Below are positions 7,524 to 16,199 of a DNA stretch of 64,000 bases, piece by piece. The stretch's first letter is position 1. Each line of letters starts with the position of its first letter. The stretch comes from Pedobacter ureilyticus (GTDB lineage Bacteria > Bacteroidota > Bacteroidia > Sphingobacteriales > Sphingobacteriaceae), in NCBI RefSeq assembly GCF_005925345.1, contig NZ_SSHJ01000001.1:434001-498000 (forward strand), written 5' to 3'. The notes under the pieces were generated by a model, which searched no databases, had not been told where the DNA came from, and saw nothing but the letters and a program-made list of their open reading frames with translations. The translations under genes and the position numbers were made by a program.

Positions 7524-9923
7524 TTATTCGTTTTCATCTTTTTCATGAACCTTAATTTCACTTGCACTCAATAATCTATAATCATTATTAATTTTAAAAG
7601 CGGGTTCTTTTACAATATATTTTACTACTTCTATATATTGCTTGATAACCTTTTCAAATTTCAATTTTTGATTATTTACCGATGTCTGGTATAAGTCACC
7701 ATTTTCTAGATACATGTCTCCTGCTATCATCAATACAGGATTTTTTATAAACGAATCTCTTTCGGTAAGCTCTGTGAATTTTTCTTCAGAACCAATATTT
7801 TTATTCATCAATGCAGAAGCAATCATAAATAATTTAAAATCACCAAAAAAATCATTTACTCCGACATCTTTGTATTCTAGCGCTAAGTCATCATAAGCCT
7901 CAATTAGGGTTTGCTTTAAGGTTATTGACCTAAAGTTCTCTACAAACCAAAAATTCAAAATTGTAGCCAAAATGGGAAGTGGCGCATCCCTTAAAATTCC
8001 ATTAGAATTTTTAGAATCCCCTTTTAAAAAGTTAAAAGACAAACAAAGATTATCTAATGCTTTTAAAACCAATTTCTTTCTTTCTTTGGGCTCTGTTTGA
8101 TACAACGCTTGTGACAAATAGCCCATACCACCAGTATTGATGAACCAATCATTGGCATTATTATTAGGCATTTTAGAGATTAGATCTGGTATCATTTTTG
8201 GCAAATCTTTGGATTTACCAGCAAAAAATATTGCAGTATTCTGCCATGAAATATCATTAAAATTGGTAAGCAAACTTTCGTAATGTTCCTCTCTTGAATG
8301 ATCATATATTTCAACAGAAGCCATGTATTCAATAAATGCTTGTTGTTTAAAACCTACACGTTCATTTTCATCTATATATAAAATGCCGCTATTTTCTACA
8401 ATTGCAATTAATTCATCTCGAGTTTGAGGTACATAACCTCTTGAGGATAAGAAGGAGTTTACTTTTTCTTCAAATTCTTTAAATTCTAAATCAACTCTTT
8501 TATTAATCAGCATTTCAAGTGCCACTATAGTAAAAAGCCTCTTTTTAATATTGTATGCCAAAAGATCAAATTTGCTTTTAACCTCTAGTTTACCAAGTAA
8601 GACATTTGAAAAATCGTCATATATATCAGTTAGCGTTGCTGGAATTTCATAGCTATTTCCATCATAAAGTAGAGATAAAAGCGTGATAGTCAATGGTGTC
8701 GTAGGTAGTTTCTGTAGAATGTTACTTTCTGTTAAAATAGATATGAACTTACTTCCCTTGTCTGCATCGAAGAATTTTGCAATAAAATTTTTTACTTGAT
8801 TAATATTGAAATTGTGTACTCTAAGAGTCCTTGCTTTTAATTTTGTTTCTTCAACCTCTAAATTGTAATTACGCCTTTTTGTTATTACAAATCGATGTCC
8901 ATTTTTACAAAATTCAGTTAGGTTATTAAACAGAGATTCTCTCTCTTCTTTAAAAAGCAAATCAATTTCATCAATGAATAATTGAAAAGTATATTCTGTA
9001 AAATCGTTAGGCAAACCATCTTCGATAAGCAAAGAAATATTTGCTTCAATAGACTTCAATATATCAAATTTATTTGCCCTAATCTCTTTTGCTTTTAACT
9101 TGACTGGAATATTTTTTCTTTCTACTAATTCCGTACTATCCAGTATGTCGCAAACAAGATTATTTAATATTTTGGATTTTCCAGATCCCGCTTCGCCGAC
9201 GATAATGAAATTTTCAGACGAATCAAATACTGTATTTACTCCAACTTTCTTTCTATTATAACTTTTTCCCTTTAATTTGTCTTTATCCTGCTCAATATTT
9301 ACCTCAGTCATATTAGGTTCGACAAAAATATTGATAAGTTTCTGCACATTTTTATCATCAATTTTTTGAAGAGAAAGTTCCTTTAATTCAAACTCTTCAT
9401 TAATAGACCTTTTGAGCTCTTTACTATAACTTTTAATAAACTCATCTCCGGGCAACCAAAAATCTGGATAGTTCTTGTCAATTAAATCTACAAGTGGTTC
9501 ATTCCACCAAAAACTGTAACCGTTCCAAGACTTTAGTTGAGGACTACTAGAGATAGCATTTTGGGCGCCGTTAGTGAAATTTTCATTTGTAACTACTTTG
9601 ACCTTTGAAATCTTAACTGAATTTCCATTTATGGAATTATAAGGATATTCCAAACTTTGAGAGATTTGGTTTTTTATATTTTCAACATCATCTGTATTTC
9701 CTGAAATTCTACCTTTTTTGACTACAAAAGAATACCATTCCTCACCCTCGATAGGATGTTCAATTTTCCCAATGATATCTTTCCCAAATTCAGGAAAACC
9801 ATATCGATGAGTGTGAAGAACGTCTTTAAACCCCATTTTTTTTAAAAGAGAAATGAGAAATTCACGAAAATCCTTTTCATTTTCAAAATCTTTGAGCTTT
9901 TTAAGTTTGTCAGGATGGGTCAT
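7524..9923 (-). CDS. Nuclease-NACHT-type STAND NTPase (799 aa), probable defence protein
   Basis: Residues 1-165 look like a restriction-endonuclease fold: FPEFGKDI (Asp49) followed by SFVVKKG (Lys69), an order seen in PD-(D/E)xK enzymes, then a helix NIKNQISQSLEYPY. A NACHT-type NTPase follows: Walker A GEAGSGKS (243-250), Walker B LFIDEID (315-321), sensor FVITKRR (345-351). The C-terminal half is helical and could be the sensor region. Bacterial NACHT proteins are established anti-phage factors; the trigger here is unknown. The gene is strikingly AT-rich compared with the tra operon, which suggests separate acquisition. Confidence 0.75.
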   Translation of the reverse strand: MTHPDKLKKLKDFENEKDFREFLISLLKKMGFKDVLHTHRYGFPEFGKDIIGKIEHPIEGEEWYSFVVKKGRISGNTDDVENIKNQISQSLEYPYNSINGNSVKISKVKVVTNENFTNGAQNAISSSPQLKSWNGYSFWWNEPLVDLIDKNYPDFWLPGDEFIKSYSKELKRSINEEFELKELSLQKIDDKNVQKLINIFVEPNMTEVNIEQDKDKLKGKSYNRKKVGVNTVFDSSENFIIVGEAGSGKSKILNNLVCDILDSTELVERKNIPVKLKAKEIRANKFDILKSIEANISLLIEDGLPNDFTEYTFQLFIDEIDLLFKEERESLFNNLTEFCKNGHRFVITKRRNYNLEVEETKLKARTLRVHNFNINQVKNFIAKFFDADKGSKFISILTESNILQKLPTTPLTITLLSLLYDGNSYEIPATLTDIYDDFSNVLLGKLEVKSKFDLLAYNIKKRLFTIVALEMLINKRVDLEFKEFEEKVNSFLSSRGYVPQTRDELIAIVENSGILYIDENERVGFKQQAFIEYMASVEIYDHSREEHYESLLTNFNDISWQNTAIFFAGKSKDLPKMIPDLISKMPNNNANDWFINTGGMGYLSQALYQTEPKERKKLVLKALDNLCLSFNFLKGDSKNSNGILRDAPLPILATILNFWFVENFRSITLKQTLIEAYDDLALEYKDVGVNDFFGDFKLFMIASALMNKNIGSEEKFTELTERDSFIKNPVLMIAGDMYLENGDLYQTSVNNQKLKFEKVIKQYIEVVKYIVKEPAFKINNDYRLLSASEIKVHEKDENE

Positions 9924-10260
9924 TATATTTTTTTTAATAAAGTTATGAAAACTTTTGTATTTAATCGATTTAACTCATGGAGGCTAATTATATTGAAAGA
10001 TTTTAAGCTTTGTTTGCTAGCGTTAAAATGACTGAATGAATTCATCACCGTCAAATAAATAATATTAATTTCTTAATGTTACAGATCACTTAATGCAAAT
10101 TGATTCCATTAACTTTTGAAAAGGACAATCAAGGTATAATTACCCCTAATGTATTTGCAAATATTACGGTTGTATTCGTATTGGGGAAATCAATAGAGAT
10201 ATTTAATCTAGTTAAACAAAAGCTGACGTTTCCGCCAGCTCTGATTGATAATTAATACGA
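9924..10260. other. Intergenic region upstream of the NACHT gene
   Basis: No gene found on either strand. It should hold the minus-strand promoter of the NACHT gene, but I see no clear TAnnTTTG box. The only structured part is the terminator at its left end near 10213-10240. The region is very AT-rich and marks the join between defence cargo and the transfer operon. Confidence 0.5.
10213..10240 (-). terminator. Intrinsic terminator at the end of the transfer operon
   Basis: On the minus strand AGCTGGCG pairs with CGTCAGCT (10240-10221, one G-T pair) around a GAAA tetraloop and runs into TTTTGTTT. It lies 21 bases after the stop of the Hc1-like gene. Confidence 0.8.
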
Positions 10261-10437
10261 TTACTTACTGTTCTTTTTCTCGGTAATCTCTTTACGGATC
10301 TCACCTGCCAGAACTTTCAAATCCTGCATACTTTTACGAACCCTGGTGCCAGCAGCACCATTATTCTGATTATAGAATTTTGTTACATCTGCCTCGATGG
10401 ATGCCACGAGGTCTTTTACCTGCTGAAATTTCTGCAT
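10261..10437 (-). CDS. Histone H1-like protein Hc1 family, 58 aa
   Basis: Small basic protein starting MQKFQQVKDLVASIEADVTK and continuing with FYNQNN, AAGTRVRKSMQ and ending EITEKKNSK. The 'KFYN..N..AAGTRVRK.MQ.LK.LA.EIRKE' pattern is the Bacteroidetes form of the Hc1 (histone H1-like) family, small nucleoid-associated proteins. It is probably made by the element and binds DNA. It is 74 bases downstream of the 420-residue gene and is followed by an intrinsic terminator, so it may be the last gene of the transfer transcript. Confidence 0.8.
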   Translation of the reverse strand: MQKFQQVKDLVASIEADVTKFYNQNNGAAGTRVRKSMQDLKVLAGEIRKEITEKKNSK

Positions 10438-10511
10438 TGCTTTATTTTTTTAAGTTTATAATTCAGTTAAAGAACTAAGGTATTAATTTCGGCACAAATT
10501 GCCCAAATCTG

Positions 10512-11774
10512 CTACATACCCAGCCCCTCAGCCATTTCTTTATTTTTTGTCCGACCTTTTTCCTTTCCCAGATTCATATCCAGTTTTTGCTCTTTTTGGA
10601 AATCTTCCCTTTTTAAAGGCTTACCATTGAGCTCAAAAAAATTAACGTTCCCATAACGTGGCACTGCTTCAATGCGCATTTTGGTCTCTTTGTCATCTAT
10701 GCCATCAACAGTTACAATAGGTCGGTTTCCATCTTTCATACTTGCCAGCACAGCTGCCAGTTTTTCAGGATTTTCCAATTCTTTGATTTTATAACCCTCC
10801 AGCTCCTTACCTAGATCAAAGCCGTAATTCTCATTGTACTGCCTCAACTTATAATTGCCATATTTATCCTTTGGCTCTTTAAAATCTATCGCAGTCCAAG
10901 CCTTATAGCGTTCGCCCGCTCTGCTAACCATATCATCGCGGTAGACCGCTCTTCCCTGAAGCATGTTTGAAGACTGAATTACATTAAAGCCAACGCCCTT
11001 ATCCACATATAAAGAATTGGTCAGTGCGGGACTGTAATAAGTCTTGGCGAATTCTTTTTCTACAAAATCCACTTTACCATCTATCATGGTGGCAAGTGTG
11101 GTCTTCGATTTCAAGTCCCTACTTATGGCAAGTTCTGCGTTACCCTTTTTTGACTTGAAATACTCTATCGCCTCGGTCGGACTGTCAATCTCTTTTTTGG
11201 AATTTGGGTCTTTGGAGATCACAAAATATTTCAGTCCCTCTTCCAATGGCTTTGCCTTGCTCAATGCAAGGTCATAGCGGTTGAAATAATAATAGTCGGA
11301 TTGACTGGACTGTTTGAAATGAAGGTTCACATCAAGCTGTCCTTTATCAGATGGCAATCTGCCCTTTACCTCAAATGAAGGCAGGTTCAGCTCCATTTTC
11401 TCTTCCATTTCTTTGATGAAATGATCATCAAACTTCAACGCTTTAAGTTCGCCACGAAGATTTTCCAGATTACTTTTGTTCATGTTGCTTGTATTTTTAA
11501 GATAATAATAATGACCTGTTTCTATGATTTCGGGCAGATCCTTACCCTTTGAAGCAGCCAGCATGTTTTTAAGGAAAGGTTCCAAAGGTTCTACATACCA
11601 ATCACCGTTGAGCATTGCATGGCGATCAGCATTTTCTTTCTCATAAAAAGCCATGATCTCATCTCCGGTATATAGGTTTCTGTCCCTTGGATAGCAGATG
11701 TAATCATATCCTTCATGGTATACGCCATGTAGAAATTCGACAGTACTGAATAGATCCTCTTTCCTAAATTTCAT
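10512..11774 (-). CDS. ICE-associated hypothetical protein (420 aa)
   Basis: Soluble protein of the large uncharacterised kind found in Bacteroidetes ICEs next to tra genes (DUF3945/DUF4099-like in general character, not confirmed). Seen in the sequence: an N-terminal aromatic-rich part (EFLHGVYHEGYDYICYPRD), a middle part with FKQSSQSDYYYFNRYDLAL, and a C-terminal third with repeated short modules ('GFDLGKELEGYKIKELENPE', 'NFFELNGKPLKREDF') and a Lys-rich tail. It starts 8 bases after the stop of traM, so it is co-transcribed. TraN would usually be expected in this position. Confidence 0.65.
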   Translation of the reverse strand: MKFRKEDLFSTVEFLHGVYHEGYDYICYPRDRNLYTGDEIMAFYEKENADRHAMLNGDWYVEPLEPFLKNMLAASKGKDLPEIIETGHYYYLKNTSNMNKSNLENLRGELKALKFDDHFIKEMEEKMELNLPSFEVKGRLPSDKGQLDVNLHFKQSSQSDYYYFNRYDLALSKAKPLEEGLKYFVISKDPNSKKEIDSPTEAIEYFKSKKGNAELAISRDLKSKTTLATMIDGKVDFVEKEFAKTYYSPALTNSLYVDKGVGFNVIQSSNMLQGRAVYRDDMVSRAGERYKAWTAIDFKEPKDKYGNYKLRQYNENYGFDLGKELEGYKIKELENPEKLAAVLASMKDGNRPIVTVDGIDDKETKMRIEAVPRYGNVNFFELNGKPLKREDFQKEQKLDMNLGKEKGRTKNKEMAEGLGM

Positions 11775-11782
11775 GACGGCTA

Positions 11783-12880
11783 CTATTTTAGTTTTCTGGT
11801 GTTGTCCCTCAAAAGAAGTGGATAACCAGCTTTTAGGTTCTGCTTGATCCTTCCGATTTTTTTGGTCAACAATTGCTTGGCGGCATCTATGCCTGCACCT
11901 GCAATCTGTGTAGTAAGGTCAAAACCAGTCATTCCAAATCCGCCGATCATATCGGTCGTTCCAGAATTGACAGCATCGGTCAATAGTGCCTCGGGTGCAT
12001 TAATGCCCACCATTGCATCTCTTTTATCATAGACGGTCAGATTTACGGGAATGACCGAAGTACCCAGCCTGATATTCCTGATCTCCAGGTTCAGCCGCTG
12101 GTTGGAGAAAACAGCAAGTCCGAATATCGAATGGCCTTTAGGTATTACCTGACCATTGATGCTGACCGTGTCCAAAAGTCGGAGTTCTACCACCGATCCC
12201 TGTCTTGCTTTTTGGTTATTTGCAATTACCGCAGGTATTGCCCTGAAAAGGCTATCGGGCAATTGAGGAAAAGTTTTTAATGTTTGTTTCGCCAGTTCTG
12301 GGTTTTGTATGGCAATGAGTTTATCCATCATTGAACTGAGCTGCGCCATCTCTGGGTCTTCATCCTTTCCATTCTGCATATTTTTCATCAACAATTCCAA
12401 CTTGGCGACATCCCTCGACATTCCGCCATCAGAACCACCCGTTGTTTTGAAGCCATCGTTTGAAGCCTGTTTTGGCGCAAGATAGGGTGTATTGATCTGC
12501 TTATTGATCGCCGCCAGTTTTTCATCGATCTGTCTGGTCTGCAAATTCTCCTGCTGATTAAATCCCAATCGTTCAGAAATGCTGTTTGCAGCCGTTGAGT
12601 CTGTCTCGGCCTTTCCACTTTGCTCATAAATGGCAAGCTTATCGGTAGGCTGCTCATTTTTAAACTGCGCATCGGGCAATTTCGTGTTAATACCCTGTGA
12701 CGGGACTTTACTATCGGTCTGACCACCGTTAAACTTAAAAAAGTAATAACCGATGCCCGCCAGAACCAATACAATGATTGGTAGGATGGCCAGCAATTTC
12801 TTTTTGTCCAGTTTTAACTGATACTTGTTTTTCGGGTGTGGTTTTAAAGGTTCACCTGTTCCTTGTTGTGCTGTGTTCAT
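11783..12880 (-). CDS. traM: Conjugative transposon protein TraM (VirB10-like role)
   Basis: A short cytoplasmic N-terminus is followed by one membrane segment (about residues 30-50, LLAILPIIVLVLAGIGYYFF), a long periplasmic Gln/Lys/Asn-rich linker and a conserved C-terminal domain. The last 150 residues carry the TraM signature: ELRLLDTVSINGQVIPKGHS, then LNLEIRNIRLGTSVIPVNLTVYD, GINAPEALL and a hydrophobic C-terminus. TraM forms part of the channel spanning the envelope in CTnDOT-type transfer systems. It is 22 bases downstream of the 74-residue gene in the operon. Confidence 0.9.
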   Translation of the reverse strand: MNTAQQGTGEPLKPHPKNKYQLKLDKKKLLAILPIIVLVLAGIGYYFFKFNGGQTDSKVPSQGINTKLPDAQFKNEQPTDKLAIYEQSGKAETDSTAANSISERLGFNQQENLQTRQIDEKLAAINKQINTPYLAPKQASNDGFKTTGGSDGGMSRDVAKLELLMKNMQNGKDEDPEMAQLSSMMDKLIAIQNPELAKQTLKTFPQLPDSLFRAIPAVIANNQKARQGSVVELRLLDTVSINGQVIPKGHSIFGLAVFSNQRLNLEIRNIRLGTSVIPVNLTVYDKRDAMVGINAPEALLTDAVNSGTTDMIGGFGMTGFDLTTQIAGAGIDAAKQLLTKKIGRIKQNLKAGYPLLLRDNTRKLK

Positions 12881-12902
12881 ATTTAATATTTAAAGTGAAT
12901 AA

Positions 12903-13127
12903 TTAATTAAATGCCTGCCAGAGCAGGTAAATGCAGTAGCTGCCGAAGCTCAGGCAGAGCGTAACTAGCAGGAATTTCCATCGGTAAGGCGTCCAATCCT
13001 TGCTTATGGCATTCAGATAATCGGCAATCCTCCGCTGTGCTTTTAAAATCCTGCCGGCGATTCCTTCGGCTATTTTTTCCTGCCCTGAGCCCAACTTCAT
13101 TTCTTTGTGCTTTTTAAAAAGGTTCAT
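12903..13127 (-). CDS. Small transfer membrane protein (TraL-position), 74 aa
   Basis: A basic cytoplasmic N-terminus with an amphipathic helix (EGIAGRILKAQRRIADYLN), then one membrane helix near the C-terminus (WKFLLVTLCLSFGSYCIYLL). It sits between traK and traM, the place of TraL in CTnDOT-type operons, but the sequence is too short to assign firmly. Its start overlaps the end of traK by 14 bases, so the two are translationally linked. Confidence 0.7.
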   Translation of the reverse strand: MNLFKKHKEMKLGSGQEKIAEGIAGRILKAQRRIADYLNAISKDWTPYRWKFLLVTLCLSFGSYCIYLLWQAFN

Positions 13128-13746
13128 TGGCTCCAGATTTAGTATTGATATCGGTATTGAGTACCGTTTCCCATTTTTGGATCAAAAAGCCGTGGGGATT
13201 GTCATCCGATCTGGAAACATTGCGCAGGTAGCCCTGAGTGACCAGTTTACGGATGACCGTGGAGGTGGATCTGATCAGTTTTTGCGTGGCAAAACACCTG
13301 AAGTGATAAGGGTAATTATCAAGATCAACCTGAATGCTGTCCACTTCGATTTCCTGAGAGATATTGGCAGAGATAATATTGTTGTAGTATCCCGCCTCTT
13401 TCAGGTTTTCGTAGCTTTTTCTGGCGGTTTCATCTGCAAGGTTCAGTGCATTGCCAATATGTGCATTAATGACCTTTTGATCGGGATCGAGTGTAAAGAA
13501 CCAATGGTGGAACATTTTGATGTGGTCACGACCTTCAACGGCAACATTATCTTTGCGTTCGGCAGAAAAGGCCTCCAAAGCCTTTCCATTAGCCAGAATG
13601 TAGATATGCTTCCCGCTATCCTGTACCATTGAAAAGCTTTTCCAGATCGCAAAGCCCGAAACCAGTACACAGGCAACAATCAGCATAAGGCTAAACCTTT
13701 TGATGTGCTGAAAAGCCGTATCGATATTTTTGATCTGTTTAAACAT
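13114..13746 (-). CDS. traK: Conjugative transposon protein TraK (VirB8-like role)
   Basis: 210 residues: an N-terminal IKNIDTAFQHIKRFSL motif, one membrane helix (LMLIVACVLVSGFAIWKSF) and a periplasmic domain. The N-terminal 'ID.AF.HI', the FHHWFFTLDPD stretch and the SNSxxxxL-like 'NALNLAD' region are typical of TraK. It would anchor the inner-membrane part of the mating channel. It starts 2 bases after the stop of traJ, within a tightly packed operon. Confidence 0.9.
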   Translation of the reverse strand: MFKQIKNIDTAFQHIKRFSLMLIVACVLVSGFAIWKSFSMVQDSGKHIYILANGKALEAFSAERKDNVAVEGRDHIKMFHHWFFTLDPDQKVINAHIGNALNLADETARKSYENLKEAGYYNNIISANISQEIEVDSIQVDLDNYPYHFRCFATQKLIRSTSTVIRKLVTQGYLRNVSRSDDNPHGFLIQKWETVLNTDINTKSGANEPF

Positions 13747-13748
13747 AA

Positions 13749-14921
13749 TCAGCTTTTAATTTTATCCTTGAAATAATTACTTCCTGATGCCTCCGCCATC
13801 CCTTCGGAAAGGTTGGATCTGGCATTATCAAAACGGTCTACGATCATTCCCGCTCCACTTTGGGCACCAGAAACTACGGTACTGGTACCGCCAGTAACCA
13901 GACTATTCACCTTTTGCAACATCGCATTGCCACCGCCAGCATGGACGATGTAATTGGCCACGTTCGGAACCGTGAAATAGCCTACTATACCAATGACCAT
14001 AAACACGAGATATGCACTATCACTGGAGCTGAAAAAGGTATCGCCCTGTTCGCCAATCTGCGAAATGTCGATCTTTAACATGTTCTGCTGTATCTGTCCG
14101 AGTATGCTGCCAAAGATGTTGGCCACCGGAAGCCACATAAAAATATTGACGTATCGGGCGATCCAGACCGTTAGCGTATGCTGAAAGCCATCAAACACCG
14201 CAAAGCCGAATACCAAGGGGCCGAGTATGGCCAATACGATCAAATAAAAAGTCCTGATGGTATTGATGCACAGTGCGGCAGCGGCAAACAATACCTGCAA
14301 AACTTCGGACATCCATTGCTTGATGTTGTTGCGGAAGTTATAGCTCATGCGATCCATCTGGAATTTAATATCATTGCCCAACCCCTCAAACATGCCTTCT
14401 TCTTGACGGTCGGGGTCTTTTGGATGTTGATACCGATACCATTTATCACTGTCACCGCTACCGTTTTCGCCAACATACATCTGCCATGCCTTGGATTTTT
14501 TCACGGCCTCTTCCTTTTGTTTGAGCAATGCCGCAATTGCCTGATCACTATTTTTGACCATATTCCCTGTGGCAGAAACCACGGGCTGGAGTACACCGTT
14601 CATCACCGAAATGACCATTGGAAAAAGCAGTATTGCTAGACCGAGAGCAAACGGGCGCAGCAGCGGATAAAAATCGACAGGCTCGGCACTGGCCAGATGT
14701 CGCCATATCCGACTAGCGATATACCATAGGGCACCAAAACCAGCTAGCCCCCTTGCTACGCCAATGAGTTTTCCGCAAAGTGGCAACATCTCATTATACA
14801 CCCTGTCCAGTACGGACTGCATTCCAGAAATACTGCCAGCTACGCCCTGTGCATGGGAAATACTGGGCAAAAGCATAGCCAGAACCCCAAGAAATGCGGC
14901 TATTTTTATTGTCTGTTTCAT
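13749..14921 (-). CDS. traJ: Conjugative transposon protein TraJ (polytopic, VirB6-like role)
   Basis: 390 residues: signal-like N-terminus, then several membrane helices (around residues 50-110 and 205-300) and a Gly/Ser-rich hydrophilic tail. Motifs: LYNEM..LCGKLIGVARGLAGFGALWYI near the N-terminus, YPLLRPFALGLAILLFP, and GPLVFGFAVFDGFQHTLTVW in the middle. TraJ is the polytopic inner-membrane component of CTnDOT-like transfer. It lies 5 bases from the upstream TraI-like gene. The tail beyond residue 340 is poorly conserved in the family. Confidence 0.9.
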   Translation of the reverse strand: MKQTIKIAAFLGVLAMLLPSISHAQGVAGSISGMQSVLDRVYNEMLPLCGKLIGVARGLAGFGALWYIASRIWRHLASAEPVDFYPLLRPFALGLAILLFPMVISVMNGVLQPVVSATGNMVKNSDQAIAALLKQKEEAVKKSKAWQMYVGENGSGDSDKWYRYQHPKDPDRQEEGMFEGLGNDIKFQMDRMSYNFRNNIKQWMSEVLQVLFAAAALCINTIRTFYLIVLAILGPLVFGFAVFDGFQHTLTVWIARYVNIFMWLPVANIFGSILGQIQQNMLKIDISQIGEQGDTFFSSSDSAYLVFMVIGIVGYFTVPNVANYIVHAGGGNAMLQKVNSLVTGGTSTVVSGAQSGAGMIVDRFDNARSNLSEGMAEASGSNYFKDKIKS

Positions 14922-14926
14922 ACTAA

Positions 14927-15562
14927 TTATTTAGGGTAATAGAATTTCTGGAGTCCTGAAACGTCAAGTTTCTCCCGTTGCCTTTGTAGGTTAAGGATGC
15001 TGGTTTTTCTATTGAAGCTTCTCAAAAAAACCAACTTGTCCACTACATCTGCATGTATCCTGTCAATCGCTTGCAAACGTTCATCATCATCCATGCGTAA
15101 TTTATTGGCGGTGATCACCGTTGTTAATAGATCCAGATTGTCCAGACTTTCCTCAGCCAGCTTCTGATAGACTTTGCCCAGGTAATCCAGTTCAGATGCG
15201 TTAAAATTGCCACTGGAACTGAAACGCTTTAAGGCGGATCTGTATTCAGTTACCATATCCTTCTGATCGGAAATGATTTCAGCAATCTTATAATATTTTC
15301 TGACCTCTGGGCTCACCAGCATCAGCCCGTCCAAAAAAACCTCATGTAAGGAGAAATTGCCCTGAGCAATGTTCTTTACGGAATTATAGCCTTTGGACAC
15401 AATTTGATAGCCTTTTTTCATATCCGAAAGAATATTCTTAAGCTGTGCCAGTTTTTCAACGTTCAATAAAAGCTGCTTTGCTTCCTGCGATTGCGCACCA
15501 GCAATACTTAAATTGGCGCACATCAGAACCAACACTAAAAACACATAGCTAATCGATTTCAT
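14927..15562 (-). CDS. TraI-like transfer protein, third copy (211 aa)
   Basis: Secreted helical protein: signal peptide ending in GAQ, then a core with KGYQIVSKGYNSVKNIAQG and NFSLHEVFLDGLMLVSPEV and a 'DLLTTVITANKLRMDDDERL' motif. It is clearly related to the 216-residue protein upstream ('KQGYELVGSGLSTVKD', 'EFNLHNAFISGLKKVSP', 'LEEL.QVIT.GKLEM.D'). It overlaps that gene by 14 bases. Databases sometimes label such proteins TerB tellurite resistance, which nothing here supports. The role is probably periplasmic assembly of the transfer channel. Confidence 0.75.
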   Translation of the reverse strand: MKSISYVFLVLVLMCANLSIAGAQSQEAKQLLLNVEKLAQLKNILSDMKKGYQIVSKGYNSVKNIAQGNFSLHEVFLDGLMLVSPEVRKYYKIAEIISDQKDMVTEYRSALKRFSSSGNFNASELDYLGKVYQKLAEESLDNLDLLTTVITANKLRMDDDERLQAIDRIHADVVDKLVFLRSFNRKTSILNLQRQREKLDVSGLQKFYYPK

Positions 15563-16199
15563 AGTACCTCCTTAAATTTTCGATGGAACGCTGTTCGATC
15601 TGTTTTTGTCTGATCAGAAGTGCGGCATCATTGCAAAAATCCTGCGTAAAGGCAGCCTTGTCCATCATCCGCTCGTGGATTGTAACGATTCGGGCGATAC
15701 GTTTTCCATCCTCCATTTCCAGTTTACCTGAGGTGATGACCTGTAATAACTCTTCCAAATCATTGTGGCAGGCTGATAGTACTCCCTCGGCAACCAAACC
15801 AATATAGCCTAGATGTGCATTCACAAATGCTCCGCTTTTTCTAAGGGCATTGAAGGAACGTGCGATTTCAAGCTGATAGGCGATGATTTCTGCGATCCTA
15901 ATATCACTGGCAACAATTGGGCTGACCTTTTTTAGTCCAGAGATAAAGGCATTATGGAGGTTGAATTCGCCACCAGTAATATCCTTAACGGTTGAAAGCC
16001 CTGACCCCACAAGTTCATATCCCTGTTTCGCATAGCCAATGTAAACTTGGAGGGCGGCGATCTGGTTCAACAGATATTTTTCCTGTGTCTTTTTCTGCCT
16101 GAACCATTCTGAAAAGGTTTGTGCCTTGGTGTTGCAAGCTGCCCCTCCAATGAAGAGCGTACATAACGCCACTATACTAAATTTTCTAATTGATTTCAT
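15549..16199 (-). CDS. TraI-like transfer protein, second copy (216 aa)
   Basis: Signal peptide (residues 1-27, KFSIVALCTLFIGGAACNT) with a possible lipobox at GAAC, then a helical domain. Shared motifs with its neighbours: YAKQGYELVGSGLSTVKD, EFNLHNAFISGLKKVSP and DDLEELLQVITSGKLEMED-like blocks. The start overlaps the end of the 233-residue gene by 14 bases, and its own end overlaps the next copy by 14 bases, an identical spacing that suggests tandem duplication or strict coupling. Confidence 0.75.
   Translation of the reverse strand: MKSIRKFSIVALCTLFIGGAACNTKAQTFSEWFRQKKTQEKYLLNQIAALQVYIGYAKQGYELVGSGLSTVKDITGGEFNLHNAFISGLKKVSPIVASDIRIAEIIAYQLEIARSFNALRKSGAFVNAHLGYIGLVAEGVLSACHNDLEELLQVITSGKLEMEDGKRIARIVTIHERMMDKAAFTQDFCNDAALLIRQKQIEQRSIENLRRYYEID

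Noticed and set aside
14927..16199. TerB tellurite-resistance label for the TraI-like proteins
   Set aside because: They have signal peptides and lie in the tra operon; nothing in the sequence points to tellurite resistance.
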